A model generated the notes under the pieces. The model made no database searches. It was not told the DNA's origin and saw only the letters and a program-made list of their open reading frames with translations. Source: Plastoroseomonas hellenica (GTDB lineage Bacteria; Pseudomonadota; Alphaproteobacteria; Acetobacterales; Acetobacteraceae). From it: a stretch of DNA of 64,000 bases. The DNA lies in contig NZ_JAAGBB010000011.1 in NCBI RefSeq assembly GCF_018129085.1, positions 106,918 to 170,917 of the forward strand, in the 5' to 3' direction. The translations under genes were made by a program, and so were the position numbers. Numbering within the stretch: the stretch's first letter is position 1; every line of letters begins with the position of its first letter. Below are positions 44,088 to 52,000 of this stretch, piece by piece.

Positions 44088-45742
44088 GACGCCATCTCCC
44101 AGCCCAGCGCGGTCGCCATGGCGTGGCGGATGCCGGCCAGGCAAGGCGCGCGCCAGCGGGCGCAGACATGCTGGTCGGGGCGCAGCAGGTAGCCAGTGCC
44201 GGGGCGCGCGTCGTAGCGCCGGGCGAGCAGGCCCTCACTGTCCTCGATCGCGATGACGCCTTCCGGCACGGCGCCGGCGGGATCGACCAGCAGGGTCCTC
44301 GCCTCCTCCGGCACCGCATCCGGCGGCACCCCGAAGCAGAGCAGGGTGAAGCCCTGACCGATCTGCTCCAGCAGCCATCCTGGCGCGCCATCGATGCGGA
44401 TCGGTGCATCGGTCGCCGGCGCACCGGGCACCATCGATCCTTCGAAGCCATCGGCATCCGGCGTGTTCAGCGCGGAATCCCGCAGCACCGTCGGCGTCGA
44501 TAGCCGGCCGCTGTTCACCAGCGCCCGGGCGAAGGGCGCCTCGCGCGCGAGGTCCAGCACCGCGTCGCGGAACAGGCGGCTGATCTCGCTCTTCGGCGTG
44601 ATGAAATCGGTGGCGCGGGTGGAGTTCAGCAGGTTCTCATCCGCCGCCGCTTCCCGTTCCGCGGCGTAGCTGTCGAGCAGCGCCTCCGGCGCCTCGCCGC
44701 GCAGCACGGCGGCGAGCTTCCAGGCGAGGTTGTCCGCATCCTGCACGCCGCTATTGGCACCGCGCGCGCCAAAGGGGGAGACGCCATGCGCGGCGTCACC
44801 GGCGAACAGCACCCGGCCATGGCGGAAGTGCTCCATGCGCCGGCAGGCGAAGGTGTAGATGCTCACCCATTCCAATTCGAACCGCGCATCCTGGCCGAGC
44901 AGCGCACGGATGCGCGGCAGCACGCGCTCCGGCGCCGTCTCCAGTGCCGGATCGGCATCCCAGCCGAGCTGGAAGTCGATGCGCCAGACATTGTCCGGTT
45001 GCCGGTGCAGCAGCACCGACTGTCCGGGATGGAAGGGCGGGTCGAACCAGAACCAGCGCTCGGCCGGGAAGTCCGCCGCCATGCGCACATCGGCGATCAG
45101 GAAGCGGTCGCGGAAGACGCGGCCCTTGCTCTCCAGCCCCATCATGGCGCGGATCGGGCTGCGCCCGCCATCGGCGGCGATCACCCAGTCCGCCCGCAGC
45201 CGATAGCTGCCCTCCGGCGTCTCCACCGCCAGCAGCACCCCGTCGCCTGCCTGTTCGAGGCCGATCACGCGGTTGCTCCAGCGGAGATCGAGACCCCGCA
45301 GCGCCAGCGCGCGCTCCGCCAGGTAGCCTTCGACATAATACTGCTGGATGTTCACGAAGGCGGGCCGGTGATGCGCTGGCTCCGGCAGCAGGTCGAACTG
45401 GTAGAGCAGCGCGTCCCGCAGGAAGACCTTGCCGAGGTTCCAGCGCACGCCCTTGGCGGCCACCAGCTCGCCGAGGCCCAGCCGGTCGAAAATCTCCAAG
45501 GTGCGCTTGGCGAAGCAGATGGCGCGCGATCCCGTGGAGAGGCGGTTGTCGTCATCGAGCAGCACCACGGGAATGCCGCGCTGCGCCAGGTCGATGGCGG
45601 CGGCGAGCCCGACCGGCCCCGCGCCCGCGATGACCACGGGATGCCGCGGCGGCTCCGGTGCATCCTGATCCCGGCTGCGGCGATAGGCGAAGTCCAGGCG
45701 CTGGTAGTCCGGCTCCATGAGGTCCGCGGATGCTGCGCTCAT
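44084..45742 (-). CDS. FAD-dependent aromatic monooxygenase (MhpA/MhaA-like)
   Basis: 552 residues. The ATG at 45742 overlaps the isomerase stop; the longer open frame upstream is a shadow. Group A flavoprotein hydroxylase motifs: GAGPVGLAAAIDLAQRGIPVVLLDDDNR, the DG motif AADGGRSPIRAMMGLE, and the GD motif VLFAGDAAHGVSPFGARGANSGVQDADNLAWKL (residues 302-334). The C-terminal thioredoxin-like domain is present. It should hydroxylate a phenolic ring with NAD(P)H and O2. Set between maiA and DUF2783 in a homogentisate regulon, formation of homogentisate from 3-hydroxyphenylacetate or a close relative is the leading guess. Confidence 0.88.
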   Translation of the reverse strand: MSAASADLMEPDYQRLDFAYRRSRDQDAPEPPRHPVVIAGAGPVGLAAAIDLAQRGIPVVLLDDDNRLSTGSRAICFAKRTLEIFDRLGLGELVAAKGVRWNLGKVFLRDALLYQFDLLPEPAHHRPAFVNIQQYYVEGYLAERALALRGLDLRWSNRVIGLEQAGDGVLLAVETPEGSYRLRADWVIAADGGRSPIRAMMGLESKGRVFRDRFLIADVRMAADFPAERWFWFDPPFHPGQSVLLHRQPDNVWRIDFQLGWDADPALETAPERVLPRIRALLGQDARFELEWVSIYTFACRRMEHFRHGRVLFAGDAAHGVSPFGARGANSGVQDADNLAWKLAAVLRGEAPEALLDSYAAEREAAADENLLNSTRATDFITPKSEISRLFRDAVLDLAREAPFARALVNSGRLSTPTVLRDSALNTPDADGFEGSMVPGAPATDAPIRIDGAPGWLLEQIGQGFTLLCFGVPPDAVPEEARTLLVDPAGAVPEGVIAIEDSEGLLARRYDARPGTGYLLRPDQHVCARWRAPCLAGIRHAMATALGWEMAS

Positions 45743-46371
45743 TCGGCGTCGCCCTGCCGCTCGGGGGCGGCGTCGATGAAGGCCGGCAGTGCCAGGCAGG
45801 CGGCCTCCGCCTGTAACAGCCGCGGCACGGCGCCGAGATCCACCCCGAAGCGCCTGGCATTGCCGAGCTGCGGCACCAGGCAGAGATCGGCGAGCGTCGG
45901 CGCCGCGCCGAAGCAGAAGGGGCCGGGCGTATCCGCGACCAGGGCCTCGCAGGCCGCCAACCCCTCCTCGATCGCCCAGCGCGCCCAGCCGGTGACCGCC
46001 TCTTCCGGCAAGGCGAGTTGGCGCAGCCGCGCCAGCACGCGCAGGTTCTGCACCGGGTGGATGTCGCAGGCGATCGCCTGGGCGAAGCCGCGGATGCGCG
46101 CCCGCATCAGCGCATCGCCCGGCAGCAGCGCCGGTGAAGGATACGTCTCCTCCAGCCATTCAATGATGGCCAGCGACTGCGTCAGCACCGCGCCGTCGTC
46201 GGTCTCCAAGGTCGGCACCAGGCCCTGCGGGTTGAGGCGGAGATAATCCGGCGCACGCTGCCCGCCATGGCGCAGGTGATGCGGCACGGGATCCGCGGCG
46301 ACGCCCTTGAGATGGAGCGCGATCCGCACGCGCCAGGCGGCGGAGGAACGGAAATAGCCGTGCAGGCGCAT
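45739..46371 (-). CDS. maiA: Maleylacetoacetate isomerase (zeta-class GST)
   Basis: 210 residues from the ATG at 46371. The zeta signature is LHGYFRSSAAWRVRIALHLKG; the family usually has SSC or SSA here, and this has SSAAW. Other features: NPQGLVPTLE, TQSLAIIEWLEETYP, and CDIHPVQNLRVL. It isomerises maleylacetoacetate to fumarylacetoacetate with glutathione, between the HmgA and FahA steps. It lies in the leftward operon rather than beside hmgA-fahA, which ties the two transcripts into one pathway. Confidence 0.93.
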   Translation of the reverse strand: MRLHGYFRSSAAWRVRIALHLKGVAADPVPHHLRHGGQRAPDYLRLNPQGLVPTLETDDGAVLTQSLAIIEWLEETYPSPALLPGDALMRARIRGFAQAIACDIHPVQNLRVLARLRQLALPEEAVTGWARWAIEEGLAACEALVADTPGPFCFGAAPTLADLCLVPQLGNARRFGVDLGAVPRLLQAEAACLALPAFIDAAPERQGDAE

Positions 46372-46393
46372 GGACCTCCCCTTCCCTGTTCGT

Positions 46394-48118
46394 TCAGGCC
46401 GCTTCCGCCGGATGCGGCGTCCGCTGCGCGGCGCCGGCCATGTGCCGCGCCGCGATGTAGCCAAAGGTCAGGGCGGGCCCGAGCGTGATGCCGCCGCCGG
46501 GATAATTGCCGCCCATGATGCTCGCCGCGTCATTCCCCGCGGCGTAAAGGCCGGGGATCGGCGCGCCCTGCGCGTCCAGCACGCGGGCATGGCCGTCGCA
46601 GCGCAGCCCGGCGAAGGTGCCGAGATCGCCCACCACCACCTCGACCGCATAATAGGGCCCCTGCGCGATGGGTGCGAGGCATGGGTTGGGCTGGAACTCC
46701 GGGTCGCCGTTGAAGCGGTTATAAGCGGTCGAACCCTTGCCGAAGGCGCGGTCCTCGCCGGCCGCCATGTCGCGGTTCCAGGCCGCGACCGTCTCCTCCA
46801 GCCCCCCTGCATCGATGCCGGCGGCATGCGCCAGCGCCGCGAGCGTCTGGCCGCTCTTGAGGTAGCCGGAGCGGATCTGCGGCCCGACCGGCACCGGGAA
46901 AGGCTTCACGAAGCCGAGGCCGAAGCGGCGCAGGAAGGGCTGGTCGACCACCAGCCAGGCCTTCGCCGGCTTGCCCTTGCCGGTCGCGGCGAACAGCGCC
47001 TGGATGAAGTCGTGATAGGAATTCGCCTCGTTCACGAAGCGCCGGCCATTCTCCAGCACCGCGATCAGGCCGGGCTTGGCGCGGTCGATGAAGTGCGGGA
47101 AGACGCCCCAGCTTCCATCCTTGCGCGGCACGCGGGAGACCGGGACCCAGGCCGCGGCATTGGGATAGCCATCCTCCACCGCGGCGCCGACCGCCTCGCC
47201 CAGCCGCAGCCCGTCGCCGGTATTGCCGGCGGGTGCGGGCGAGAAATGGCCGGCATTGTCGTGGTCATGCGGGAACATCCGCCGGCGCCGCGCCTTGTCC
47301 TGCGGGAAGCCGCCGGCGGCGAGCACCACGCCGCACCGCGCCTGCACCGCGACCTCGCCGGCCCCGGCGCCGAGCATCGCCCCGGTGACCGCGGCGCCGT
47401 CCCGCAGCAGCCGCAGCGCCGGCGCTTCGGTGCGGACGTCGACGCCGAGGTCGAGCGCGCTGCGGAACAGCCGCGCGGCGAGGGCATTGCCATTGGTCAG
47501 CAGCATGCCGCGCCCGTTCAGCAGCAGGTCGCGCGCATGCGCGGCGAGCCGCCCGGCGACATAGGCGGCTGACGTGACGGAGCGCGTCACGTTGAAGAAA
47601 TGCTTCAGCTCGGGGCCGGAGCCGATCATCAGCCCGACGAAGGTCAGCTCCGGCAGTGGCGGGCGCAGCCGCTTCAGCTCCGCCCCCAGCCCCTGTGCGC
47701 GATAGGGCTGCGCCTTGATCGAGCGGCCGCCGGGCCTGCCGCCCGGCGCATCGGGGTGGTAGTCGGAAAAGGCCGAGGCCGGCTCGAACTGTACGGCGGT
47801 CTTCGTCTCGAAGAACTCCACCGCCTCCGGTCCCGCGGCGATGAAGGCCTCGACGGTCTCGGGGTTGTAGTGGTTGCCCGCCTCATGCCGCAGATAGGTG
47901 CGCACGGCATCGGCGCTGTCCTCAATGCCGTCGCGGCGGGAGACGGGGTTGTTCGGCACCCAGAGGAAGCCGCCGGAAAGCGCGGTGGTGCCGCCGACAT
48001 GGCGGTCCTTCTCGGCGACAATGACGGAGAGGCCGCGCGCCGCCGCGGCCACCGCCGCCGCCAGCCCGCCGGCCCCGGATCCCACCACCAGCACGTCGCA
48101 GGTCAGGCTCTCGGTCAT
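46394..48118 (-). CDS. FAD-dependent oxidoreductase of the 3-oxosteroid 1-dehydrogenase / fumarate reductase type
   Basis: 574 residues. The N-terminal FAD site is DVLVVGSGAGGLAAAVAAAARGLSVIVAEKDRHVGGTTALSGGFLWVP and the C-terminal FAD block is GLYAAGNDAASIMGGNYPGGGITLGPALTFGYIAA; the SGGFLW and GNYPGGG forms are typical of KstD-like proteins. It would insert or remove a C=C bond next to a carbonyl. The substrate here is unlikely to be a steroid, since no steroid genes surround it. It is 22 bases before maiA. Confidence 0.85.
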   Translation of the reverse strand: MTESLTCDVLVVGSGAGGLAAAVAAAARGLSVIVAEKDRHVGGTTALSGGFLWVPNNPVSRRDGIEDSADAVRTYLRHEAGNHYNPETVEAFIAAGPEAVEFFETKTAVQFEPASAFSDYHPDAPGGRPGGRSIKAQPYRAQGLGAELKRLRPPLPELTFVGLMIGSGPELKHFFNVTRSVTSAAYVAGRLAAHARDLLLNGRGMLLTNGNALAARLFRSALDLGVDVRTEAPALRLLRDGAAVTGAMLGAGAGEVAVQARCGVVLAAGGFPQDKARRRRMFPHDHDNAGHFSPAPAGNTGDGLRLGEAVGAAVEDGYPNAAAWVPVSRVPRKDGSWGVFPHFIDRAKPGLIAVLENGRRFVNEANSYHDFIQALFAATGKGKPAKAWLVVDQPFLRRFGLGFVKPFPVPVGPQIRSGYLKSGQTLAALAHAAGIDAGGLEETVAAWNRDMAAGEDRAFGKGSTAYNRFNGDPEFQPNPCLAPIAQGPYYAVEVVVGDLGTFAGLRCDGHARVLDAQGAPIPGLYAAGNDAASIMGGNYPGGGITLGPALTFGYIAARHMAGAAQRTPHPAEAA

Positions 48119-48142
48119 GCAGGCTGCTCCATCCCGTGCTGT

Positions 48143-48832
48143 TCAGCGGACCACATGCGGCTCGACCAGGAAGGTCGTGATCTCAGCGATGAAGCGCTGC
48201 GCATGCGCCATGGCGGCGACGCCGGCCTCCGAGGCGAAGGCGGCGCCGAGCCCGTCCAGGTCGCGGAACCACATCTCGACGACGCCATCGATCGGCAGCG
48301 CCGCATGCGTGGCCGCGGTGCCCGGCGCAGATTCCCGCAGGACGACGTGGTTCTGGGTATAGCCGAGCAGATGCGGGAAGCGCCGCACCAGCGGCCCGTG
48401 CACCTCCCGCCATTCGCGGGAGAAATCCTCGGCGGACATGCCGGGCAGCCGCGTCAGGATCGACATGCGCTTGATGCAGGGGCCGGGGTCGGCGGGCAGC
48501 GGCACCACCACATGCTGCTCCGCCGCGACCACCCTGGTGTCGGCGACGAAGCCCGGGGAATCCGCCGCCACCGCATCATAGCGGCCGGAGGCGATGGCGG
48601 CCCGCATCGCCGCCACATCCGCGAACCAGAGCTGGGAGATGCCGTCGAAGGTCCAGGCGCCGCGCGCATGATCGATGCCGCGCTGCGCGGCATCGACGAC
48701 AGGGTTCTGGTGATAGGCGAGCAGCCCCGGCAGATCAGCAGCGAGCGGCCCGTGCACCTCGCGCCAATGCGTGCGGAAGGCGGCTTGGGTGAGGTCCGGC
48801 CGGCGGGTCAGAAGACCCATGCGGAGGATCAT
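48143..48832 (-). CDS. Protein with two tandem EthD domains
   Basis: 229 residues built of two similar halves. Each half starts with an EthD-type strand and the motif FxxxWREVHGPL (residues 19-30 and about 136-147), followed by YHQNPVV or YTQNHVV and a DGISQLWF or DGVVEMWF segment. EthD folds as a ferredoxin-like dimer; tandem fusion would give the dimer in one chain. EthD proteins accompany several degradation oxygenases without a settled function. Here it is second in the operon. Confidence 0.8.
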   Translation of the reverse strand: MILRMGLLTRRPDLTQAAFRTHWREVHGPLAADLPGLLAYHQNPVVDAAQRGIDHARGAWTFDGISQLWFADVAAMRAAIASGRYDAVAADSPGFVADTRVVAAEQHVVVPLPADPGPCIKRMSILTRLPGMSAEDFSREWREVHGPLVRRFPHLLGYTQNHVVLRESAPGTAATHAALPIDGVVEMWFRDLDGLGAAFASEAGVAAMAHAQRFIAEITTFLVEPHVVR

Positions 48833-48842
48833 GGCGGTCTCC

Positions 48843-49592
48843 TCAGAGAGCCAGATAGCCGCCGTCCACCACGAGCGTGGTGCCGGTGACGTAGCTGGAC
48901 ATGGCGGAAGCGAGGAAGACGACCGGCCCGACCAGCTCCTCCGGCTCGCCGTAGCGGCCCATCGGGATGCGGGCGAGGAAGCGCGCCGAGCGCTCGGGGT
49001 CGAGCCGCGTCGCCTCGGTCATGGCGGTGGCGAAGGTGCCGGGCGCGATGGCGTTGACCCGCACGCCGTCCTTCGCGAGCTCATGCGCCATGCTCTGGGT
49101 CAGCGCGCGCACTCCGGCCTTCGATGTCGGGTAGCTGACCGAGGTCGCGGTCGAGACGAAAGCCGCGATCGAGGCGATGTTGACGATGCTGCCCTTGGTC
49201 TCGCGCAGCGCCGGCAGGAAGGCCAGCGAGACGTTCAGCGTGCCGCGCAAGTTGACGTCCATGGCGGCGTCCCAGGCCCGCATCAGATCCGGGCTGTCGA
49301 TCGTGTGGCGCGGGCAGATGCCGGCATTGTTGACCAGCACCGAGACCGCGCCGGCCTCCGCCGCGATGTCAGCCGCCAGCGCGCGCGTGGCTTCGGCATC
49401 GGCGACATCCAGCACATGGGCGAAAGCCTCACCACCCGCCGCACGGATCGCGGCCGCGGTACGCGCCGCGCCGTCCTGCGCGATGTCGGTCGCGACCACC
49501 CGTGCGCCTTCCCGCGCCAGGCCGAGCGCGATCGCCGCGCCATTGCCCTGTCCGGCACCGGTGACGAGCGCGAGGCGTCCGTGCAGCAGCAT
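48843..49592 (-). CDS. SDR family oxidoreductase
   Basis: 249 residues from the ATG at 49592, 11 bases after AGGAGG. Classical SDR: VTGAGQGNGAAIALGLA, NNAGICPRHTI, Ser in NIASIAAFVSTATS and YPTSKAGVRAL, and a C-terminal VTGTTLVVDGGYLAL. It would oxidise an alcohol or reduce a ketone. First gene of the nine-gene leftward operon and divergent from the ABC importer. A much longer frame runs upstream but is antisense to the importer. Confidence 0.9.
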   Translation of the reverse strand: MLLHGRLALVTGAGQGNGAAIALGLAREGARVVATDIAQDGAARTAAAIRAAGGEAFAHVLDVADAEATRALAADIAAEAGAVSVLVNNAGICPRHTIDSPDLMRAWDAAMDVNLRGTLNVSLAFLPALRETKGSIVNIASIAAFVSTATSVSYPTSKAGVRALTQSMAHELAKDGVRVNAIAPGTFATAMTEATRLDPERSARFLARIPMGRYGEPEELVGPVVFLASAMSSYVTGTTLVVDGGYLAL

Positions 49593-49699
49593 CTGGCGGT
49601 CATTCCTCCTGAAGCCCGGGTCACGGGCAGCCCGCTTGGGCGCGGGTCGTCGAATGGCGCGGAGCCAATCATAGGACGAACTCGTTCGCAAGAACCAAA

Positions 49700-49715
49700 T
49701 CATCTCCGATGAGAC
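49700..49715. promoter_or_regulatory. Proposed IclR operator, copy 1 (SDR operon / ABC importer)
   Basis: TCATCTCCGATGAGAC, with perfect TCATC/GATGA arms around 3 bases. It differs from the site upstream of hmgA (55611-55626) at one base in 16. It lies in the 225-base region between two divergent operons, so one bound protein could control both. Confidence 0.65.
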
Positions 49716-49817
49716 ATTTTGCTGATTGCATATCACTTCGTCGAATCCTAGGCTCCGCGCCATCGGCACCCAAGGCCGACAAGAGCCGTAACGGCGACGA
49801 CTGGGGAGGAGGACAAG

Positions 49818-51038
49818 GTGCCCAGCATCAGCGACGACATCACACGGCGCGGCTTCGGCCGCGGCACGCTGGCCGCCCTGCTGGCGGCGCCGGCGATCGC
49901 CCGCGCGCAACCCCGCGAGGAGATCCGCCTCGGCTTCAACGGCGACCTCGCCGCCTCGCCTTCCGCCCAGTCCGGCCGCGCCGCGGTGGTCGGCATCCGG
50001 GCGGCGATCGAGGATCTGAACCGCGAAGGCGGCGTGCTCGGCCGCGCCTTCTCCCTGATCGTGCGGGACGACCTGTCGCAGCCGCCCAAATCCATCCAGA
50101 ACATGAGCGACCTGATCGACAACGAACGCGTGGTCGCGGTGCTCGGCCCGACCAATTCCGGCAATGCGCTGGCCTGGCGCCATATCCCGAACCAGAAGCG
50201 CGTCCCGGTGATGGGCTGCATCGGCTCGGCGACCGACATCACCCGGCCGATCCGCGCCGGCGCCGACAACTACATGTTCCGCGTCGGCAGCGTCGACCGC
50301 ACCCAGGTCATCGCCCTGATGGCCTATGCGAAGAAGAACCCGCGCAGCGGCCGCATCGGCTTCCTGACCGAGACCACCGGCTATGGCCAGGCCGGGCTGC
50401 GCGACCTGCAGGAGGTCGCGCAGGCACAGGGCCTGACGGCCGCGGCCAATGAGCGCTTCAACGTCAATGACACCGACATGACCTCCCAGCTCGCCAAGCT
50501 CCGGACCGCCGGCGTCGAGACGGCGCTGGTCTGGGCGCAGGGCACGCCGATCGGCCAGCTCATGCGCAGCATGGACAAGATCGGCTATTTCCCGACCGTG
50601 CTGACGAGCTGGGCCGCGGACAATCTCAGCTTCATCAACGCCGCCGGCCCGACCCTCGCCGAACGGCCGATTTTCCTGCGCACCGTCTCGGAAGACCGCA
50701 CGCCGCGCCAGCAGGCCTTCTTCGACCGCATCCGCCCGCAGCTCGACGCGGATTCCGCCTATTCCTTCGCGGTGCATGGGTATGACGGCACCATGCTGCT
50801 CGCGCGCGCCATGCAGCAGGCCGGCAACACCGAAGGGCCCGCGGTGCGCGCGGCGCTCGAGGATCTGCAGGGCCGCCTCGATGGCTATGCCAAGACCTAT
50901 GAGCGCCCCTTCACCCGCGACCAGCACGAGGCGCTGACCGCGGCGGACCAGCGCTGGACCTGCTGGCGCGGCGGCCGGCTCGCGGCCTTCGACGACGCGG
51001 TGGTCGCAGGCCTCCGGCCCGAGGATTTCCGGGGCTGA
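49818..51038 (+). CDS. ABC transporter periplasmic substrate-binding protein (Liv type)
   Basis: 406 residues from a GTG with GAGGAGG upstream. The N-terminus carries a twin-Arg signal (TRRGFGRGTLAALLAAPAIARAQ), so it may be exported folded. The body is a Leu/Ile/Val-binding protein-like Venus flytrap: EIRLGFNGDLAAS, GIRAAIEDLNREGGVLGR, and VAVLGPTNSGNALAWRHI. Such proteins also bind aromatic acids in catabolic clusters. First gene of the importer operon. Confidence 0.92.
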   Translation: MPSISDDITRRGFGRGTLAALLAAPAIARAQPREEIRLGFNGDLAASPSAQSGRAAVVGIRAAIEDLNREGGVLGRAFSLIVRDDLSQPPKSIQNMSDLIDNERVVAVLGPTNSGNALAWRHIPNQKRVPVMGCIGSATDITRPIRAGADNYMFRVGSVDRTQVIALMAYAKKNPRSGRIGFLTETTGYGQAGLRDLQEVAQAQGLTAAANERFNVNDTDMTSQLAKLRTAGVETALVWAQGTPIGQLMRSMDKIGYFPTVLTSWAADNLSFINAAGPTLAERPIFLRTVSEDRTPRQQAFFDRIRPQLDADSAYSFAVHGYDGTMLLARAMQQAGNTEGPAVRAALEDLQGRLDGYAKTYERPFTRDQHEALTAADQRWTCWRGGRLAAFDDAVVAGLRPEDFRG

Positions 51039-51075
51039 TCCCGGCATCCGCCGGCCCGATCGCGGAGGGAACCAG

Positions 51076-51996
51076 GTGCTCGCGACCTATCTCCAGGTGC
51101 TGGTCAGCGGCCTCGCCATCGGCGGGGTCTATGCGCTGATCGCGCTGAGCTTCAGCATCACCTTCACCACCACGAAGACGCTGAACTTCGCGCAGGGCGA
51201 GTTCATCGGCGTCGGCGCCTTTCTCGGCGTCACCGTGCTCTACCTGGTCTCGGGCGAGGGCAGCTTCGCGGCCCTCGCCCCTGCGGCCGCGGGCGGCGCC
51301 CGCTATCCGCTGGCGGCCGCCGTGGTCGGCGCGGTGCTCGGCGCACTCGGCATCCTGCTCTTCCTCGCCGCCATCCGCCCCTTCGCCGGCAAGCCCGGCA
51401 TGTCCTGGGTGATGAGCACGATCGGCTTCGGCATCATCCTGCAGAGCCTCGGCCTCGCGGTCTGGGGGCCGGCGCCGGTCAACATGCCCTCCCCCTTCGG
51501 CGACGACGTCATGCGCCTAGCCGGCGCCGGGGTGCGGCCGCAGGAGATCCTGGTGCTGGCGGTGGCGGTCGTGCTGATGGCGGCGCTCGACCTGCTGATG
51601 CGCCGCACCCGGCTCGGCAAGGCGATGCGCGCGGTGGCGCACAACCCGCAGGTCGCGGCGCTGATGGGCATCAACGTCGCCGCGGTGATGCTCGGCGCCT
51701 TCGCGCTGTCGAGCGCACTCGCCGGGGTCGGCGGGCTGCTGGTGGCGCCGATCGCCTCGGCCTCGCTCTTCATGGGCATGGGCATCGCGCTCAAGGCCTT
51801 CTCGGGCGCGATCATGGGCGGGCTCGACAACCCGCGCGGCTGCATCTTCGGCGGCTTCGCGCTCGGACTGCTGGAAGCCGGCGTCGCGCTGTGGGAGGCG
51901 CAGTGGCGGGAGATCGTCATCTTCCTGCTCATCATCCTGGTGCTGGCGATCCGGCCCAACGGCCTCTTCGGCGCACGCGCGCTCGACAAGGTCTGA
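51076..51996 (+). CDS. livH: Branched-chain-type ABC permease LivH
   Basis: 306 residues from a GTG preceded by GGAGGGA. Typical LivH features: GLAIGGVYALIALSFSITFTTTKTLNFAQGEFIGVGAF (residues 12-49) and many membrane segments, and GSGLFMG-like ASLFMGMGIALKAFSGAIMGGLDNPRG near the end. Inner-membrane subunit of the importer. The next gene starts 4 bases after its stop. Confidence 0.93.
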   Translation: MLATYLQVLVSGLAIGGVYALIALSFSITFTTTKTLNFAQGEFIGVGAFLGVTVLYLVSGEGSFAALAPAAAGGARYPLAAAVVGAVLGALGILLFLAAIRPFAGKPGMSWVMSTIGFGIILQSLGLAVWGPAPVNMPSPFGDDVMRLAGAGVRPQEILVLAVAVVLMAALDLLMRRTRLGKAMRAVAHNPQVAALMGINVAAVMLGAFALSSALAGVGGLLVAPIASASLFMGMGIALKAFSGAIMGGLDNPRGCIFGGFALGLLEAGVALWEAQWREIVIFLLIILVLAIRPNGLFGARALDKV

Positions 51997-52000
51997 CGCC

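Noticed and set aside
44084..46159. Longer form of the FAD monooxygenase starting inside maiA
   Set aside because: The extra 139 residues are a shadow of maiA; the ATG at 45742 overlaps the maiA stop and begins a normal FAD-binding N-terminus.
49592..49602. Alternative SDR start at the ATG 10 bases upstream
   Set aside because: It is out of frame with the SDR and too close to the AGGAGG.
48843..51047. Very long minus-strand frame (734 codons) joining the SDR to upstream sequence
   Set aside because: Only the last 250 codons are an SDR with its own start and ribosome-binding site; the rest is antisense to the ABC binding-protein gene and has no family features.
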